From the NCBI GenBank assembly GCA_016630905.1, contig WBMQ01000007.1, forward strand, positions 1,240,001 through 1,304,000: 64,000 nt of DNA. The letters are read 5' to 3'. Numbering within the stretch: the stretch's first letter is position 1; each line of letters opens with the position of its first letter. The notes below the pieces were generated by a model. The model made no database searches. It was not told where the DNA came from and was given only the letters and a program-made list of their open reading frames with translations. Of the stretch, positions 1 to 11,108 are shown piece after piece. The stretch comes from Capillidium heterosporum (Eukaryota; Entomophthoromycota; Entomophthoromycetes; Entomophthorales; Capillidiaceae). Both the position numbers and the translations under genes were made by a program.

Positions 1-427
1 TCATTCGATATCAACTACTCATTATTTTATATAACGATATAGGACAGATAGATTGACATTTACACTACCCTATTTTACATGTTTTAGTGCTATAGCTATA
101 GTATAGCTCTTTTAAATGCTTTTATGTATGTCCTACATAAATGAAGTTACTAATATGCTTGGAGGTATATAGTGGTTTAAAAATGACCCATAAACTTACT
201 TAGGGGGCAAATCCCATAGGTTTTATTACCCCAAATGGGGTAGTTTGCTCCCAGCTAAGATTTGTAAATTTTGAATTTGAACATCATCTTTTCTATTTGA
301 AACGCCAATATCAACAGGTACCAAATTTCCATCTACTCAATCTATCTATACTATATATTAGCAAAAATATCAGATTCAAAGCAAGAATTTTAATCGATTA
401 CTATAAGTTTATACTTTAACATTGTAA
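1..427. other. intergenic, upstream of first FAR1-type gene
   Basis: AT-rich sequence with no open frame that looks coding. It holds the presumed promoter and 5' leader of the gene starting at 428. No clear TATA element or leader intron could be fixed. Confidence 0.5.
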
Positions 428-1425
428 ATGCTCATTCCAACAAAAGATTTTATTCAAGCTACAACCAACCTTCACAACATAGCATTGAGTATACCAAAAT
501 ACTGCACCGAAATAGATTCCAATAGCGATGAGTTCAACCAAGCCTTCTTAGATCTATTTAAATTATACATTCCTCAAAACTCAATGTCCGCACTTAGCAA
601 TCTATTGAACCAACAGCTGGAGCCCCTCCTTCAAAGTATTAATGTAAATAGAACTTTATCACCGAGGATGGCACTTCCGACATTTGACTTTGGGAATCCA
701 GTACCTATTCCAGATACACTTACAGGGTAAATCTTTATCTTAGTATATATTGCTTAAACAAAATTTCTAGTCCTTTAGCAAAAGATTCTGTATTTGAAAG
801 TTTAACCGATCTCAAGCTTTCGCTAGCTACGCTGTCTAAACTTACTGGCTACCACTATGCCATATCTAAATCTACTCAGAAGCCACGGACCATTAGACTC
901 TACTATAGATGCGATTTTAAAGCTCCAAAAGGATTCCAAGCAGGCGGACACTTCAATCTCAACTCAACGTATACAACTCAGCATGATGAAGTTGATAGAC
1001 ACTTTAAAAATTCAGTCTCATCACCTCTTCCCCACAACCAAAGCAATAAATATCCTGAAACTCAAAGTGAAAAACAACCTAAACCCAGCAAAAAAAAGAA
1101 GGAGCGGATCTGGCTCTGCCCCAGTTTCATCAAGGTTTCCGAAAGAGGTCCATCCAAATTTATAGTTTATGATTCCAATTTGCAACACAACCATGCCCCA
1201 AACTCAGTTTCCGATACCCCTGAACAATGTCATTCTAACGACAATGACTATGTAGCTGCTAGAGCCCCTAAATTAAAACGTAGATGCGGTTCATGTGATG
1301 AGGAAGGCCACAGCAGTGGTAAGTGCCATAATGGAAAGATGGTAGATCAAAAGATCAAAGAATGGAAGCATAATGTCCTAAATTCGAATTTGTATTCCAA
1401 TAGAGAAAGTGATAACGCTGCTTGA
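428..1425 (+). CDS. FAR1/WRKY-GCM1-type zinc-finger protein with CCHC knuckle (copy A)
   Basis: Two exons, 428..726 and 771..1425, joined by a 44-nt phase-2 intron (GTAAAT...TTCTAG), give 317 aa. Exon 1 is an N-terminal module (MLIPTKDF..., with YCTEIDSNS near residue 25) shared with the genes at 3641-4772 and 5465-6529. Exon 2 begins with a conserved TLSKLTGYHYAISKS stretch, followed by the C..C..HxH pattern of FAR1-type DNA-binding fingers (LYYRC, WLCPSF, LQHNHAP) and then a CCHC zinc knuckle (CGSCDEEGHSSGKC). It is probably a nuclear DNA- or RNA-binding regulator. No MULE transposase or SWIM domain follows, so it is not a complete mobile element. The second exon is one uninterrupted frame; a shorter overlapping frame at 857-1165 is a shadow. 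The intron phase matches the two sister genes, which supports common descent. The target sites and role are unknown. Confidence 0.75.
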
Positions 1426-2705
1426 TGGGATATCTATTAAATTTTAACAGAGATTATGATCCTATCATATGCTACTACCTTTATATACCTATAAGATAAT
1501 TTGCATTTTTAAGTGATTATATATAGTTTAAACCATATACTTTAACTCAAAATATGTAGTTCACTTCCTTTTGTTGGTTTTATTATATGATTTATATAAA
1601 CCACCAAATCATTTACTGTATTATTTGTTGAAGACAATGTATTATCTTTTATAAAATATATTTGATGAGCTTTAATATTCGAATCTTTTGAACATAAGGA
1701 CTAGCGGTAATTATCTTGGATCCTTGATTAGAATCCTGACACCATCGATAATAGTACTTTAGTTTTGATGATTGACCATTTATTTTTCTGGATATCCTTT
1801 CAATAACTTTAATGATTTGATGGTTTGTTTATACATATCAGCAAAGTATTTTTTAAATTTTGAGCGAATTTGCTACATATTCTAACTTTTGAAATTATTA
1901 TTTTTGGAGCTTAAGCTTTGATGGTCTTTGATAGAAAAGAAGTCATTTCTCGAGGTAAATTCACCCATTGTTGCTTCAATCGAAACAAAAGTCCTACCAG
2001 TCGATGTAAATGACTGATTTATATCGATTAGTAAAGTTCTTATTTTGATTAAAACAATATTGGATGAGTTTGTCCCAAGAAATAAAGAAAAAGTGGTGAA
2101 TGGCCAAAACTTGATGTCTGGTTATACTTGGATCCATTCATATTATCTAGTAAAAATCAAATGTCAAAAGATGACCAAACTTTCAAGTCAAAGCATACAA
2201 TCAAGGTAGACAAGAATTTAAATTACAATTCATTTTATATAGAAAAATTCATTCAGGATCTTTGCACTTTTTGCCTAGTTGTCTATTGGTGAATTAATGT
2301 TTAAAAGTCGCATTCTGATATGAAAATTACACGACATCAGTCATCTCGAAAATAGAAACTCATGCTCCACACAAGTGCTGCTTATAATGGTAGATAGAGA
2401 TTAAGGTGGAAAAATATAGTTAATAAACTATAAAGAATTCCGGTAAGTTTAGCTTAAACTATAAAACCCTTCATGTGTATTCCGCTAAGGCTTTAAGCAG
2501 ATGGTTGAAATTTAGATTTGGGAATGTAGAACAGTTTGATTTCATTTCCAAAGAAAATTCGAAAGCTTTCCACGACGTCGATAAAAATCCTACTCACCTT
2601 CAACACCATCAAATTTACCTATACCAGATATATACAAAATTAAGTCCATAAAAGTAAGTAGTGTAAGCAACTAACAACTATTCATATTTTCAATAAAGTA
2701 AATGT
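1426..2705. other. intergenic, nothing recognised
   Basis: About 1.3 kb of AT-rich sequence between copy A and the relic copy. No open frame, RNA gene or repeat could be supported on either strand. Confidence 0.5.
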
Positions 2706-3170
2706 ATGTTCAAACCAAAAAACTTGTCAAAATATAATCAATCTCAACAAGATGGCATTAGACATCCCTATCAACTGTACAAAAATCGATACCAATTCAA
2801 ACCAGTTATTTCAAGCTTTTATAGCTCTATCTAGACTTTACTTTTCCAAAAATTTGGTATTCAAACTAGTCAACCTGCTAAGATCAGCCCTTGAATTAAC
2901 CAATTTTACCAAAGGGAAACTTGTTGAAGCGAAAACTAAATTCCCTGAGAGGTAAGAAGACCTACAACTTTGACTTTCCCGAGTATGCTCCTCTCAAATT
3001 CGAAAGGTACTTGTATTTTTATAAGCTAATTTGCCAGATACTTTGTTTCAAAATTTCCTTGATATCAAAGTCCTCATCAGCAATTTTCAAGATATACCTT
3101 TTAAGCTTAACTACATTATACTCTTTCTGTAAAATGGAGTGGAGCTTTGAAATCTGGATATTGTAGCTGT
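2706..3170 (+). pseudogene. decayed copy of the FAR1-knuckle family
   Basis: The sequence from the ATG at 2706 starts like exon 1 of the family but must shift frame by +1 near 2750 to continue as MALDIPINCTKID, which aligns with the family's IPKYCTEID block. It keeps the phase-2 splice position after FPER (donor GTAAGA at 2952). Downstream it keeps only a faint match (FERYLYFYKL and SLTTLYSF) to the matching region of the 3641-4772 gene. No C..C..HxH finger or CCHC knuckle follows. The frame break and loss of both zinc motifs make it a relic. The right boundary is approximate. Confidence 0.55.
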
Positions 3171-3640
3171 GTAGTATGTGTCTACTTGAAATTGATTTGT
3201 CTTTCCAATTTTCGGTAAGATGGATCTATTTATATACTGATTTCCTTTATCCTTTAGAAATATCCATGTAGAGGTTATATATAATTCAAAAATAAACTTT
3301 CTAACCATTTTCAAAACTAGATGTAGAAGACTACATAGCCAAAAACCTAAACTTCAACTTAATGATTCTAAACTACATAAAAACTAAAAATATCGAGATA
3401 TCTCAACTAAATAGGCAAGTGTAACCATTTGGATGCCATTAACTTAGAGTCGCCCTCAGTTAATTTGATGGACGATGTAGTGCATAGTAAAGAAAATAAG
3501 AGCAAAAATTTTTAAATTTGTAGTTGAAGTACTGGATATTAAATTCTAACTAGGTTTTCAAATAAAGGGTAAAGCAACTTTTAGAGTAGAGTTTATCACT
3601 TTTATAGATGGGACGATGGTAGGCAAGGTGAAGCCAGCAA
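3171..3640. other. intergenic, tail-to-tail between relic and copy B
   Basis: AT-rich. It may hold further unrecognisable remains of the relic copy and the 3' region of the minus-strand gene ending at 3641. Nothing else was seen. Confidence 0.4.
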
Positions 3641-4772
3641 TTAAAATATATAATCATCAAAGTGGGCATCTCCCTCCCTATCGACACTTACATCCAACCC
3701 CAAGCTCAAATCCAAATTTTCCTCAACTTCACCTTCATCCACATTAGGCAACTTTTCTTTAGTTTCCAATCCCTTATTATTCTCCTTAAGATCCACGACC
3801 TCCTCATTCCTAGGACAAGATTTGCAGTTGTGACCTTTCTCGTTACACAATCCACAACTTTGGGTTTTCTTGTTGACTCTATAGATCTTCATCTTTTTGG
3901 CTTTTATATCCGAATTGGGGTTTTGGTTGTTGGTATCTGTAAGTTCTCGGCACTGTTTGGGCTTGATCAGGACTTTGAACTGGGGATCATGGTTATGGAT
4001 CAGACAGGAATCGGCTACTAAAAACAATCCTCCTGGACGTTCCCGCAACATTATGAAGCTGGAACAGCTGCCTGTTCGCTCTATTTTCTTGCGTTTCTTC
4101 CTGTCTGAGGTAGTTGATTGAGCGCCTTCCTCAGTAGGGCTGGGGGTTTGTTGTCCAGCACTTTCTAAAGGCTTGGCTTCAGTAGAAGGTTGAGCTAGAT
4201 CGACAGGTTGTTTATTCTTATTGCTATCAAACTCCAGTACTTTAGAGCCAATCTCTTTGCACTTGTAGTGGACGTAGCCTGAACCACTGCGAGTTGAAGA
4301 ACGGTGGATGGTGAAGTAGAACCCGGTTCGGTTGGATAGAGTTGTTAATGTCAATTTGGCGTCCACCAAACTTTTGAATAAGGAACCTTGGTCGAACTGA
4401 CTATACAATTTATATAAAAGTAAATACCTTTCCAACTGCAATAAGTTACCTTTCCAAAAATATAGTTTCCGGTTCCGGTGCTTTAATTTGGGCCGGTTTT
4501 GGAAGGACCACTTTGGTGGATACGTACTTGAATTTAGATGAATATTCGGATTTGGAAGTCTCTAATTGCAGTTGAAACTGAGGTTGGTTTTTCAACAAAC
4601 CATTGAGGACTGGTAACGAACTTTCAGCTATAAAGAGTTTGGATAGATTTAAAAAGGCATGGTACAGTTTATCGGAACTCGTTTCAATTTCAGTACAGTA
4701 TTCAGGGACTCCTCTGGCTAGATTGTACAGGTCTAATGTCGCCTTGTGGAAATCTTTGGTGGAGACTAGCAT
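3641..4772 (-). CDS. FAR1/WRKY-GCM1-type zinc-finger protein with CCHC knuckle (copy B)
   Basis: Exon 1 is 4450..4772 and exon 2 is 3641..4400, with a 49-nt phase-2 intron between them; 360 aa. Exon 1 encodes the family N-terminal module (MLVSTKDFHKAT, YCTEIETSS, LSKLFIAESS). Exon 2 continues TLSNRTGFYFTIHRSS and carries the zinc finger (cysteines near residues 155 and 220, HNH near 243-245) and a knuckle CGLCNEKGHNCKSC. A long Ser/Thr/Pro/Gln-rich insert with a KKRKK basic patch, a possible nuclear signal, lies between the two finger cysteines. The C-terminus is acidic and could be an activation tail. A second donor-like GAAAGGTA lies just inside the intron, so splice choice may vary. A leader intron ends directly at the start codon. 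Nuclear DNA binding is inferred from family motifs only. Confidence 0.75.
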
Positions 4773-4830
4773 CTAAACAAAGAACTGTTAATAGAGGAAA
4801 AATTGAAAGGAATTATGTATCAATATTTAC
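4773..4830 (-). other. probable 5' UTR intron abutting the start codon of copy B
   Basis: Reading the minus strand, GTAAATATTG opens a 58-nt AT-rich stretch with a TATTAAC branch-like site and ends TTGTTTAG immediately before ATGCTAG. The same arrangement precedes the copy C gene, which supports a real leader intron. Confidence 0.55.
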
Positions 4831-5464
4831 TTTTTTAGTAATTCGACGTTAGTGTAAAGTTTAGTAGGGCTAGTGGTTTGGACTTGGGCTCTAGCTGTTG
4901 GTAGTAGGTGAATTCGGTGTCCTTTATGTTCTTTTATAAAGTTTACAAATGAAATCCAAATTAGCTTTGTGTGGTTCTTTTCAACTTGAAACCTCAACCA
5001 CCATTTTTGTAGCCCATCCTGATCCTATATGATCAAGTCTATATCGACAAAAGTAGTTTTATTGGATACTATTTTGATAAAGATCAAACCACTCCCTTGG
5101 TTTTTCATCAGAGATAAGACACCACTTTGGAATACAAAGTTGTGTTGTGTTGCATTCAGAGTGGCTTATTGGGCTTGTAGTTTAGGTAGGCTGATAAAGC
5201 AGATATCAATATCTGAAGATAAACGGTCTAATAGATGCTAGCGTACAGCATATATTAATAATAAGAAATTAATAAAATCAAAGATATATGGAAATATGAA
5301 TCTGCTTTATCAGTATATAGCTTTACTATCGATGATATTTTATATTCTACTTAGTTTAATTATCCCAAGGATCTATATAGATTTTCAATCAACAACAGCA
5401 TACATACTTAAAAACTGCATTATAAATAAATCATTTTACTGAAAAGTATCAAAGTAAATTTATT
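4831..5464. other. intergenic between copies B and C
   Basis: AT-rich region holding the promoter of copy B and the 3' end of copy C. A 70-aa open frame at 5029-5241 on the plus strand has no family features beyond a chance-looking STKVVL match to copy B. I do not call it a gene. Confidence 0.45.
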
Positions 5465-6529
5465 TCAACTTTGATTAGTATCAGTATTATCCCTCATTTC
5501 TAAATTTTCCACCTGCTCTTCCAAGGTAGGGGGTTGTGGATCATCATCACCTCCCTCCAAGTGTTCAGCCGGTTCCTCTAACACAAGGTGTTGTGTATGA
5601 CCATTCTCCACTCCCATTTCTAGCATTTCCATCTGCTCCTCCAATGTAGGTGGCTGCAGTTGCAAATGCGGAGCAAACTGCTGTTGAAGTTTAGCAAACT
5701 CGGGGCAATGGTTCCTATGGTGTCCAGTCTGATCACATAACCCACAGCTTTTGAGCAAGGCACTCTTACCTTCTTTGTCCCCATTCTGCAAAACTTTCTT
5801 CTTCTTATTGTTCAAAATCTCGATTGGTTCAATGACTTTAGCTACAGTTCGAAATTCGGGAGCGTGGTTGTGGATCAAGTAGGAATCCATGACTTCTGCC
5901 CTTGCTTCTCCGTTACGTTCCCGTAATTTTATGAAGCAGGGACAGGCACCAACCCGATCTTCGATGTTACGTTTGGCTCGCTTGTAGGTCTTGGTCTGGG
6001 TGATGTCGGTATTGGCACCAGGTATGTACTTGGTTCCAATTTGTTGATAAATGGTGGTGGAAACTTCATCAGGAAAGTAGCCTTTGAATCGGCATCGGTA
6101 ATTGGCAAAGGCCCCTCTATTGATCATACGGTTCCCCGACTTGGAGATGACATAGTAGAAACCAGTGGCTGCTGACATAGTAGCCATCGTCCGTTTGGCA
6201 TCGGATAACGTATCGAATATGGTACCTACTACGAACTGTCTACAAATTTAAATTAGTTTCAGCTAAAAAGACGCATACTTCTCCAAAGCAATCTTTTCTT
6301 GGACTTGTTCATCGATGGCGATAGGCTCGATCGCAGTTCCAGGAGATTTAGGTTGATGAGGAGTAGGGTGGGTAGATATACCGGGGATGAATAGTTTGGT
6401 TAGAATCAAATAAGCTTGAAAGAGTTCGGGTGCACTAGTATCGACTTCGGTGCAGTAGCTGGGGAGCCCGAAAGCTAAGTCTCGCAACTTCTGGGTAGCT
6501 TCTCGGAAAGTTTGTACTGGGACTAGCAT
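5465..6529 (-). CDS. FAR1/WRKY-GCM1-type zinc-finger protein with CCHC knuckle (copy C)
   Basis: Exon 1 is 6279..6529 and exon 2 is 5465..6239; the 39-nt phase-2 intron starts GTATGC and ends TTTGTAG; 341 aa. The N-terminal module is present (MLVPVQTFREAT, YCTEVDTSAPELFQAYL, KLFIPG). The finger has its first cysteine in NYRCRFKG, its second in GACPCFIKLRER and an HNH in LIHNHAPE, followed by the knuckle CGLCDQTGHHRNHC. The C-terminal 70 residues contain an imperfect internal repeat (PPTLEEQMEMLEM and PPTLEEQVENLEM) in an acidic context, possibly a protein-interaction or activation segment. It is the most regular family member and shows no sign of decay. It is a probable sequence-specific nuclear regulator; the target is unknown. 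Confidence 0.76.
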
Positions 6530-6574
6530 CTAAACGTCAATTTGGGTTAATAGTCGGACGGATTGTCAACTTAC
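6530..6574 (-). other. probable 5' UTR intron abutting the start codon of copy C
   Basis: On the minus strand a 45-nt stretch starts GTAAGTTGAC, holds a CTATTAAC branch-like site and ends GACGTTTAG directly before ATGCTAG, matching the layout upstream of copy B. Confidence 0.6.
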
Positions 6575-7088
6575 TTTGGCCTATAGTTTCTAAAAGTTAG
6601 TGGCTTACAGAATCGTGGGTATTTCAATTGAAGAGTTGAAAGCGTTGTTGGCTAAATCTCTTGGTGTTGGATAAAATGAAGAGAGGGTGCCAAAATTTGT
6701 GAAAGTCATTGGCTATTTATGTATTCGGCCTTTCAAATTCCAATGCAGCTGATTGCAATTGTCAACTTCTATTGGCTAATTTTCTTTTTCACCCCAAAGT
6801 ATGGTTCTATAATCTCCTGGTTAGGCTTAGAATTTTAACCCCGGATGGGAGTTGAAACTAAAATTATGAATCTATCAACCGATTTGTTGGAATTTACATT
6901 TGCGCCCTTGTTGAAATAAGGACATGACTCAACTTTGAAAACCCAAAGTCGTCACAATATTCTTTGGATAATTATTTATACATCTGTGAATATATAGTTT
7001 TCGATTCTACTTAATGAAGCCTTTGAAATGCAATATAGTACCTAGCTATTAAGAATATCAAACATCTATCCTCACAAACAACAAAATT
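6575..7088. other. divergent intergenic region (copy C and HRQ1)
   Basis: Carries the promoters of the two divergent genes. No defined element could be supported. Confidence 0.4.
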
Positions 7089-10000
7089 ATGTCCACCTTT
7101 ACCAACAAGAAACTCAAGCTAGATAATTGCAGCTCAACTTCAACTACCATCACTACCACCACCGAAACTTTAGACAAACTAAAAGATATCCATGAAGTTC
7201 TATCTTTATTATTCATCCTACTGAAGAAAACCAAACGTCCAACCCAAATTACTTTTGAAAGCTTACAGCGCACGATAGAAAGTCAACGTAAAAGGTTATT
7301 ATAATCTGTAACTTAATTTTTACCGTATTTTTAGAAGGGTGAAAGTAGATGACCTTATCAAGTTGACTTTTATAGATACGAGGTTAAAGCTAACAACACA
7401 GCTACCTCCAAGTCAAGGTCCAAAAGGACTTCAAACAGTTCCTTTCGTTATTCTATCGGAAGGGAATTTTATCGAATTCCATAAGCTGACAGGTAGTACC
7501 CTTTTACATTACATGCATTTTTATTTAACTTACTTTATTAGCTAAGGTGGAAACATTTGATAGTCATAAAACCAAATTTATGAAACGGTTTTCAAATCTT
7601 ATAGAGGTATATTTTATCACAATACTACAATCAACCAATTTAAAAGGCTGAAAGGTATCTGAACCAGCAACTTAATAAAGTCAATTTGTCACGTTCGGTA
7701 TATCAGCCTTTGGAGTTAAAAGAAATTTCCTGTTTAATCAAAGAGTTGAAACTCGATTCTAATTTCAGTGCCTACATAGACGAAAGCTGTATCACAACGA
7801 CTCAATCCAAACCTCCAACTTTCAGTATTCATTTCATCTTTTCCATAAAATTTTTAATATTTTAAAGGTAAGTTGAATTTCCAAGTACCTAGTTGGTTAA
7901 ACAGTATGATCGATTTGAATTCCTTATACCACCACCAAGCTCAAGCTCTTAACATTTTGTTCACTCAAAACAACCTGCAAGGCTTGACAGTAACTACACC
8001 AACTGCATCGTATGCTTTATTTTTATACCCGTTAGTTAACTTTAATACTTTCAAAGAGGTAAAAGTCTTATTTACCAACTAGCCTCCCTCCTCCTACTGT
8101 ATCAAGACACTCAATCTAAATTCATGTTCGTGTACCCTACTAAAGCTCTAGCTAATGACCAGTATATCAAATTAAAGCAGATGTTGGCAAAAGTAGATCT
8201 ATTTGATAGCTTTCAGGTAAATTTTTAGCAAAAATTGACCTTACCCTTTGAAATAGGTCCAAGTATTTGACGGGGATAGTATAAGTAGCGATCGGAAAGT
8301 AGCACCTCAATCTACCTTTATCTTAACCAACTTTGACACCATCCACCACGCCATCTTGCCTAACGCCAACCATAATTGGTCCCCTTTTCTAACCCACTTG
8401 AAAATGGTAGTTGTCGACGAATTGCACAGTTATACCAACACTACTTTCTATCACATGTCCCTAGTACTACGTAGGTTACTGAGAGTAACCCAAAGGCTTT
8501 CCTCCAACTTACCCAAGGTTATCGGGCTATCGGCAACATTAGAGGATACCAACCTTCTTGCTAGGTTTTCAGGACTGACGCATCTTGAACAGGTAGACAA
8601 AGATGGGTCGAATCGTAATTTACGTAAAATCGTCCGGATCAACGCTTTGGAGTTTGGAATTGTGCAGACGGTTGCTTTGATGAAAGAAATCCTTATCAAA
8701 TTTAAATCCCAGACCATTGTATTTACGAATACTAGGAGTGAGGCCGAGGACTTGGTACATACGTTGAAGTTGAGCTTGGATAAAGAATTTGGGGACAGGG
8801 TGTGTGTCTACCGTGCCGGTTTTAGTAAGGAGGTATTGCATTTAGGCGTTTAAAAATTGAGTTTTTTTATTTAGGAACGATTAAATATTGAAACCAAGCT
8901 CCGTAGCCAAGTTATAAAGATGGTAGTCACTACCTCCGCCCTAGAACTTGGAATTGATATTGGCAGTTTGAACTGCCTCATTAACTTCCGGTCGACCGCT
9001 GACACCAACTTGGAACAACGATTAGGACGTATAGGTCGCAGTCAAAAATCTGATGAAGCGGTCGCGTTCCTCATCAACCAGACTGCTAAAGTCGAGGCAA
9101 TTTCATTGGATACCGATTCGACAGTCAAGTTTCCAATAGATGTCTTAGATCCTCATCTAGCCTGTGCAGTTCATGAATCAGAATACCTAACAAAAGGCGA
9201 TTCAAAGTGGTTTACCAGTCGATTTTGGGTGGGTAGTTCTAATCTCATCTACGACGAAGGTGATGATAAATTTTTCAGTAGAATAGGAGATCCATACCGT
9301 AGTATCAACTTAAGGTCCATCGACATAACGTTAAGTTTAATTTTACATATCAACAGTATCGAATTCAAGTTATTGGAGATGGTACCCATCTATTTAAGTT
9401 CCAAATTCTACATAGGGGCTATCCACCTCCACCAAGCTTCTAGGTATCAAGTACTTGACGTCGATTTTTTGAAAAATGTGGTATATCTTCAACCTTCGAC
9501 TTCATCAGCAACTTATTTAACGAAAAGTGCGCGCTGTAACAACGTTGTAAGTTTCGTGAAAGAACTGGGGACTTGGAGTAGATGGAGTTTTCATTCAGGT
9601 ACTATAACTACTACCGTAAGAGCGTACTGGAAGTTTAGTGCTTTGAATTTGGAAGCTAAAGAGTTGATCGAGTTACCTTCGAGTTTGCACCGTGCCTTTA
9701 TGTTGCCTTATCTGATTGTAAGTTGGAAATTAGACTGGGGAGGTTGGGTCGACTTCAGATACCAACTTTCTCATCTTTTGAGCAATTGTTTGTTTTACAG
9801 ACCTGGTACAAAATTGGAGTCGAAGCTCAGTTCCAAGTGTTGTTTAATTGAGGATGCCGGAATTTCGTCTGGTAGCGAAACTAAGTAAACTTTTTAATTG
9901 AATAGAGCAAGTACTTACCTAAGTGGATATAGTTTACAGTTTTTGAAACCAGTAGTTGGAGATGTCTACGAGGTACACCAAGTTATGGAGCGGCTGAAAG

Positions 10001-10239
10001 AGGTTGGGAAGATTGGAGCTCTAAAAGAATTTCTGAAGGGGTGCAAATGTGAGGATGGATGTAATCGATGTATATTTTTAAACAGATTGGAGTGATGTTA
10101 ATAGTTTTCTTTTCTAGGTATGGAGAATACTTTTTGTTTCACTGCTTTGACTAAAATCGAATCGATGAATAAGGTTGTTAAAGTTGAGGGTAAGAAGCGA
10201 AGGATGTTGAAGTGGTTGGATTCGATAGACGCTGAGTAG
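7089..10239 (+). CDS. HRQ1: ATP-dependent 3'-5' DNA helicase, Hrq1 family
   Basis: Ten exons: 7089..7294, 7335..7492, 7542..7606, 7647..7824, 7868..8009, 8057..8216, 8257..8832, 8875..9871, 9908..10069, 10118..10239; 921 aa. Superfamily 2 motifs appear in order: LYHHQAQAL (Q-like), TPTASGKSLIYQ (Walker A, assembled across the intron at 8010-8056), YPTKALANDQ (Ia), VVDELHSY (II, DELH instead of the usual DEAH/DEMH), GLSATL (III), TSALELGIDIG (V) and QRLGRIGRS (VI). The C-terminal DUF1998-type region ends in a zinc-binding CKCEDGCNRC. Hrq1 acts in interstrand crosslink repair and telomere/genome maintenance. All exon phases close. The weakest junctions are exon 1 to 2 (donor GTTATT) and the 36-nt intron at 9872. 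The first exon is poorly conserved, so the start could lie elsewhere. Confidence 0.88.
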
Positions 10240-11108
10240 ATTTTTAATGGTCTAGTTTTCTAATAAAAGTTGATAGATGTATGTATCGAAAGGCTCAATT
10301 CTCTTAATGAAAGTAGTATATAAACTTCAAGGGTATGTTTTTATCCACCATAGTTTTATCTTTTTAAACCAATATTATAGGCATAGACCTTATCATTTAT
10401 ATCTTAGCTACACATGTGCCTTTAATCTTATCAAAATTGTTATATATTTTAAGCTGGCAAGATTCTTTCTATTACTGCCTGAGTTAACAATCGATTGCTT
10501 ACTAGCCTTTAAATTCTGAGTTAGGTTCGATATTCACCTCAGTATATTAAATCATAAAGATGATCCCTGAGAATATAGGACAGCTCTAGTTTTAATTTAG
10601 TTGCTACTAATATATACTGTAATTGTTTTTGGCTTCCATCTATGTAGGCCAATCCTATTTGTATTTCAGCAAAGATTTATTTAAATTTCATTTTAGATGC
10701 GAATCTGTATAGCCCAAAATCAAGTTTTAATACCAATATACCTATTTAAATAGGTGCTAAAAAGTTAAAGGTGTAGGTAAGTTTAGAGCTTAACCCTTTG
10801 TTTCATCAAGCTAACTTGATTACAAACAAATAAACATCTCTAGTTATCTATGTGATAGCACAATTTTTTAGATCATTGCCTTCTCTAACCGTTCTCGATT
10901 AGATGTCTATATGCCTAAGGAATAGATATATAGCTTGGATCCCTTCAAAATTTATGACATTGACAACTACTTATAAGTTAGGTTTGATGTAAATATAGAG
11001 CATCTTTGCCTTTTCTCGGTTAAAATAGCTATTATGATAAGCATATAATAGATAGTTTATCGATACACCATTTTAACTTTCTACCTTTAACAAACCAATA
11101 TTTTCAAG
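10240..11108. other. intergenic; may hold a small first exon of the cofilin-like gene
   Basis: AT-rich. An 80-codon frame at 10277-10519 is low complexity and not credible. The start codon of the downstream cofilin-like gene is probably in a short exon here, but it could not be fixed. Confidence 0.4.

Noticed and set aside
857-1165. Separate 102-aa gene inside the first FAR1-type locus.
   Set aside because: It is an out-of-frame shadow. The true second exon is open from 771 to 1425 with conserved motifs.
7981-8082. Hrq1 helicase seemed to lack the Walker A lysine (TASYALF in the open frame).
   Set aside because: The apparent sequence reads through an intron. Splicing 8010-8056 restores TASGKSLIYQ in frame.
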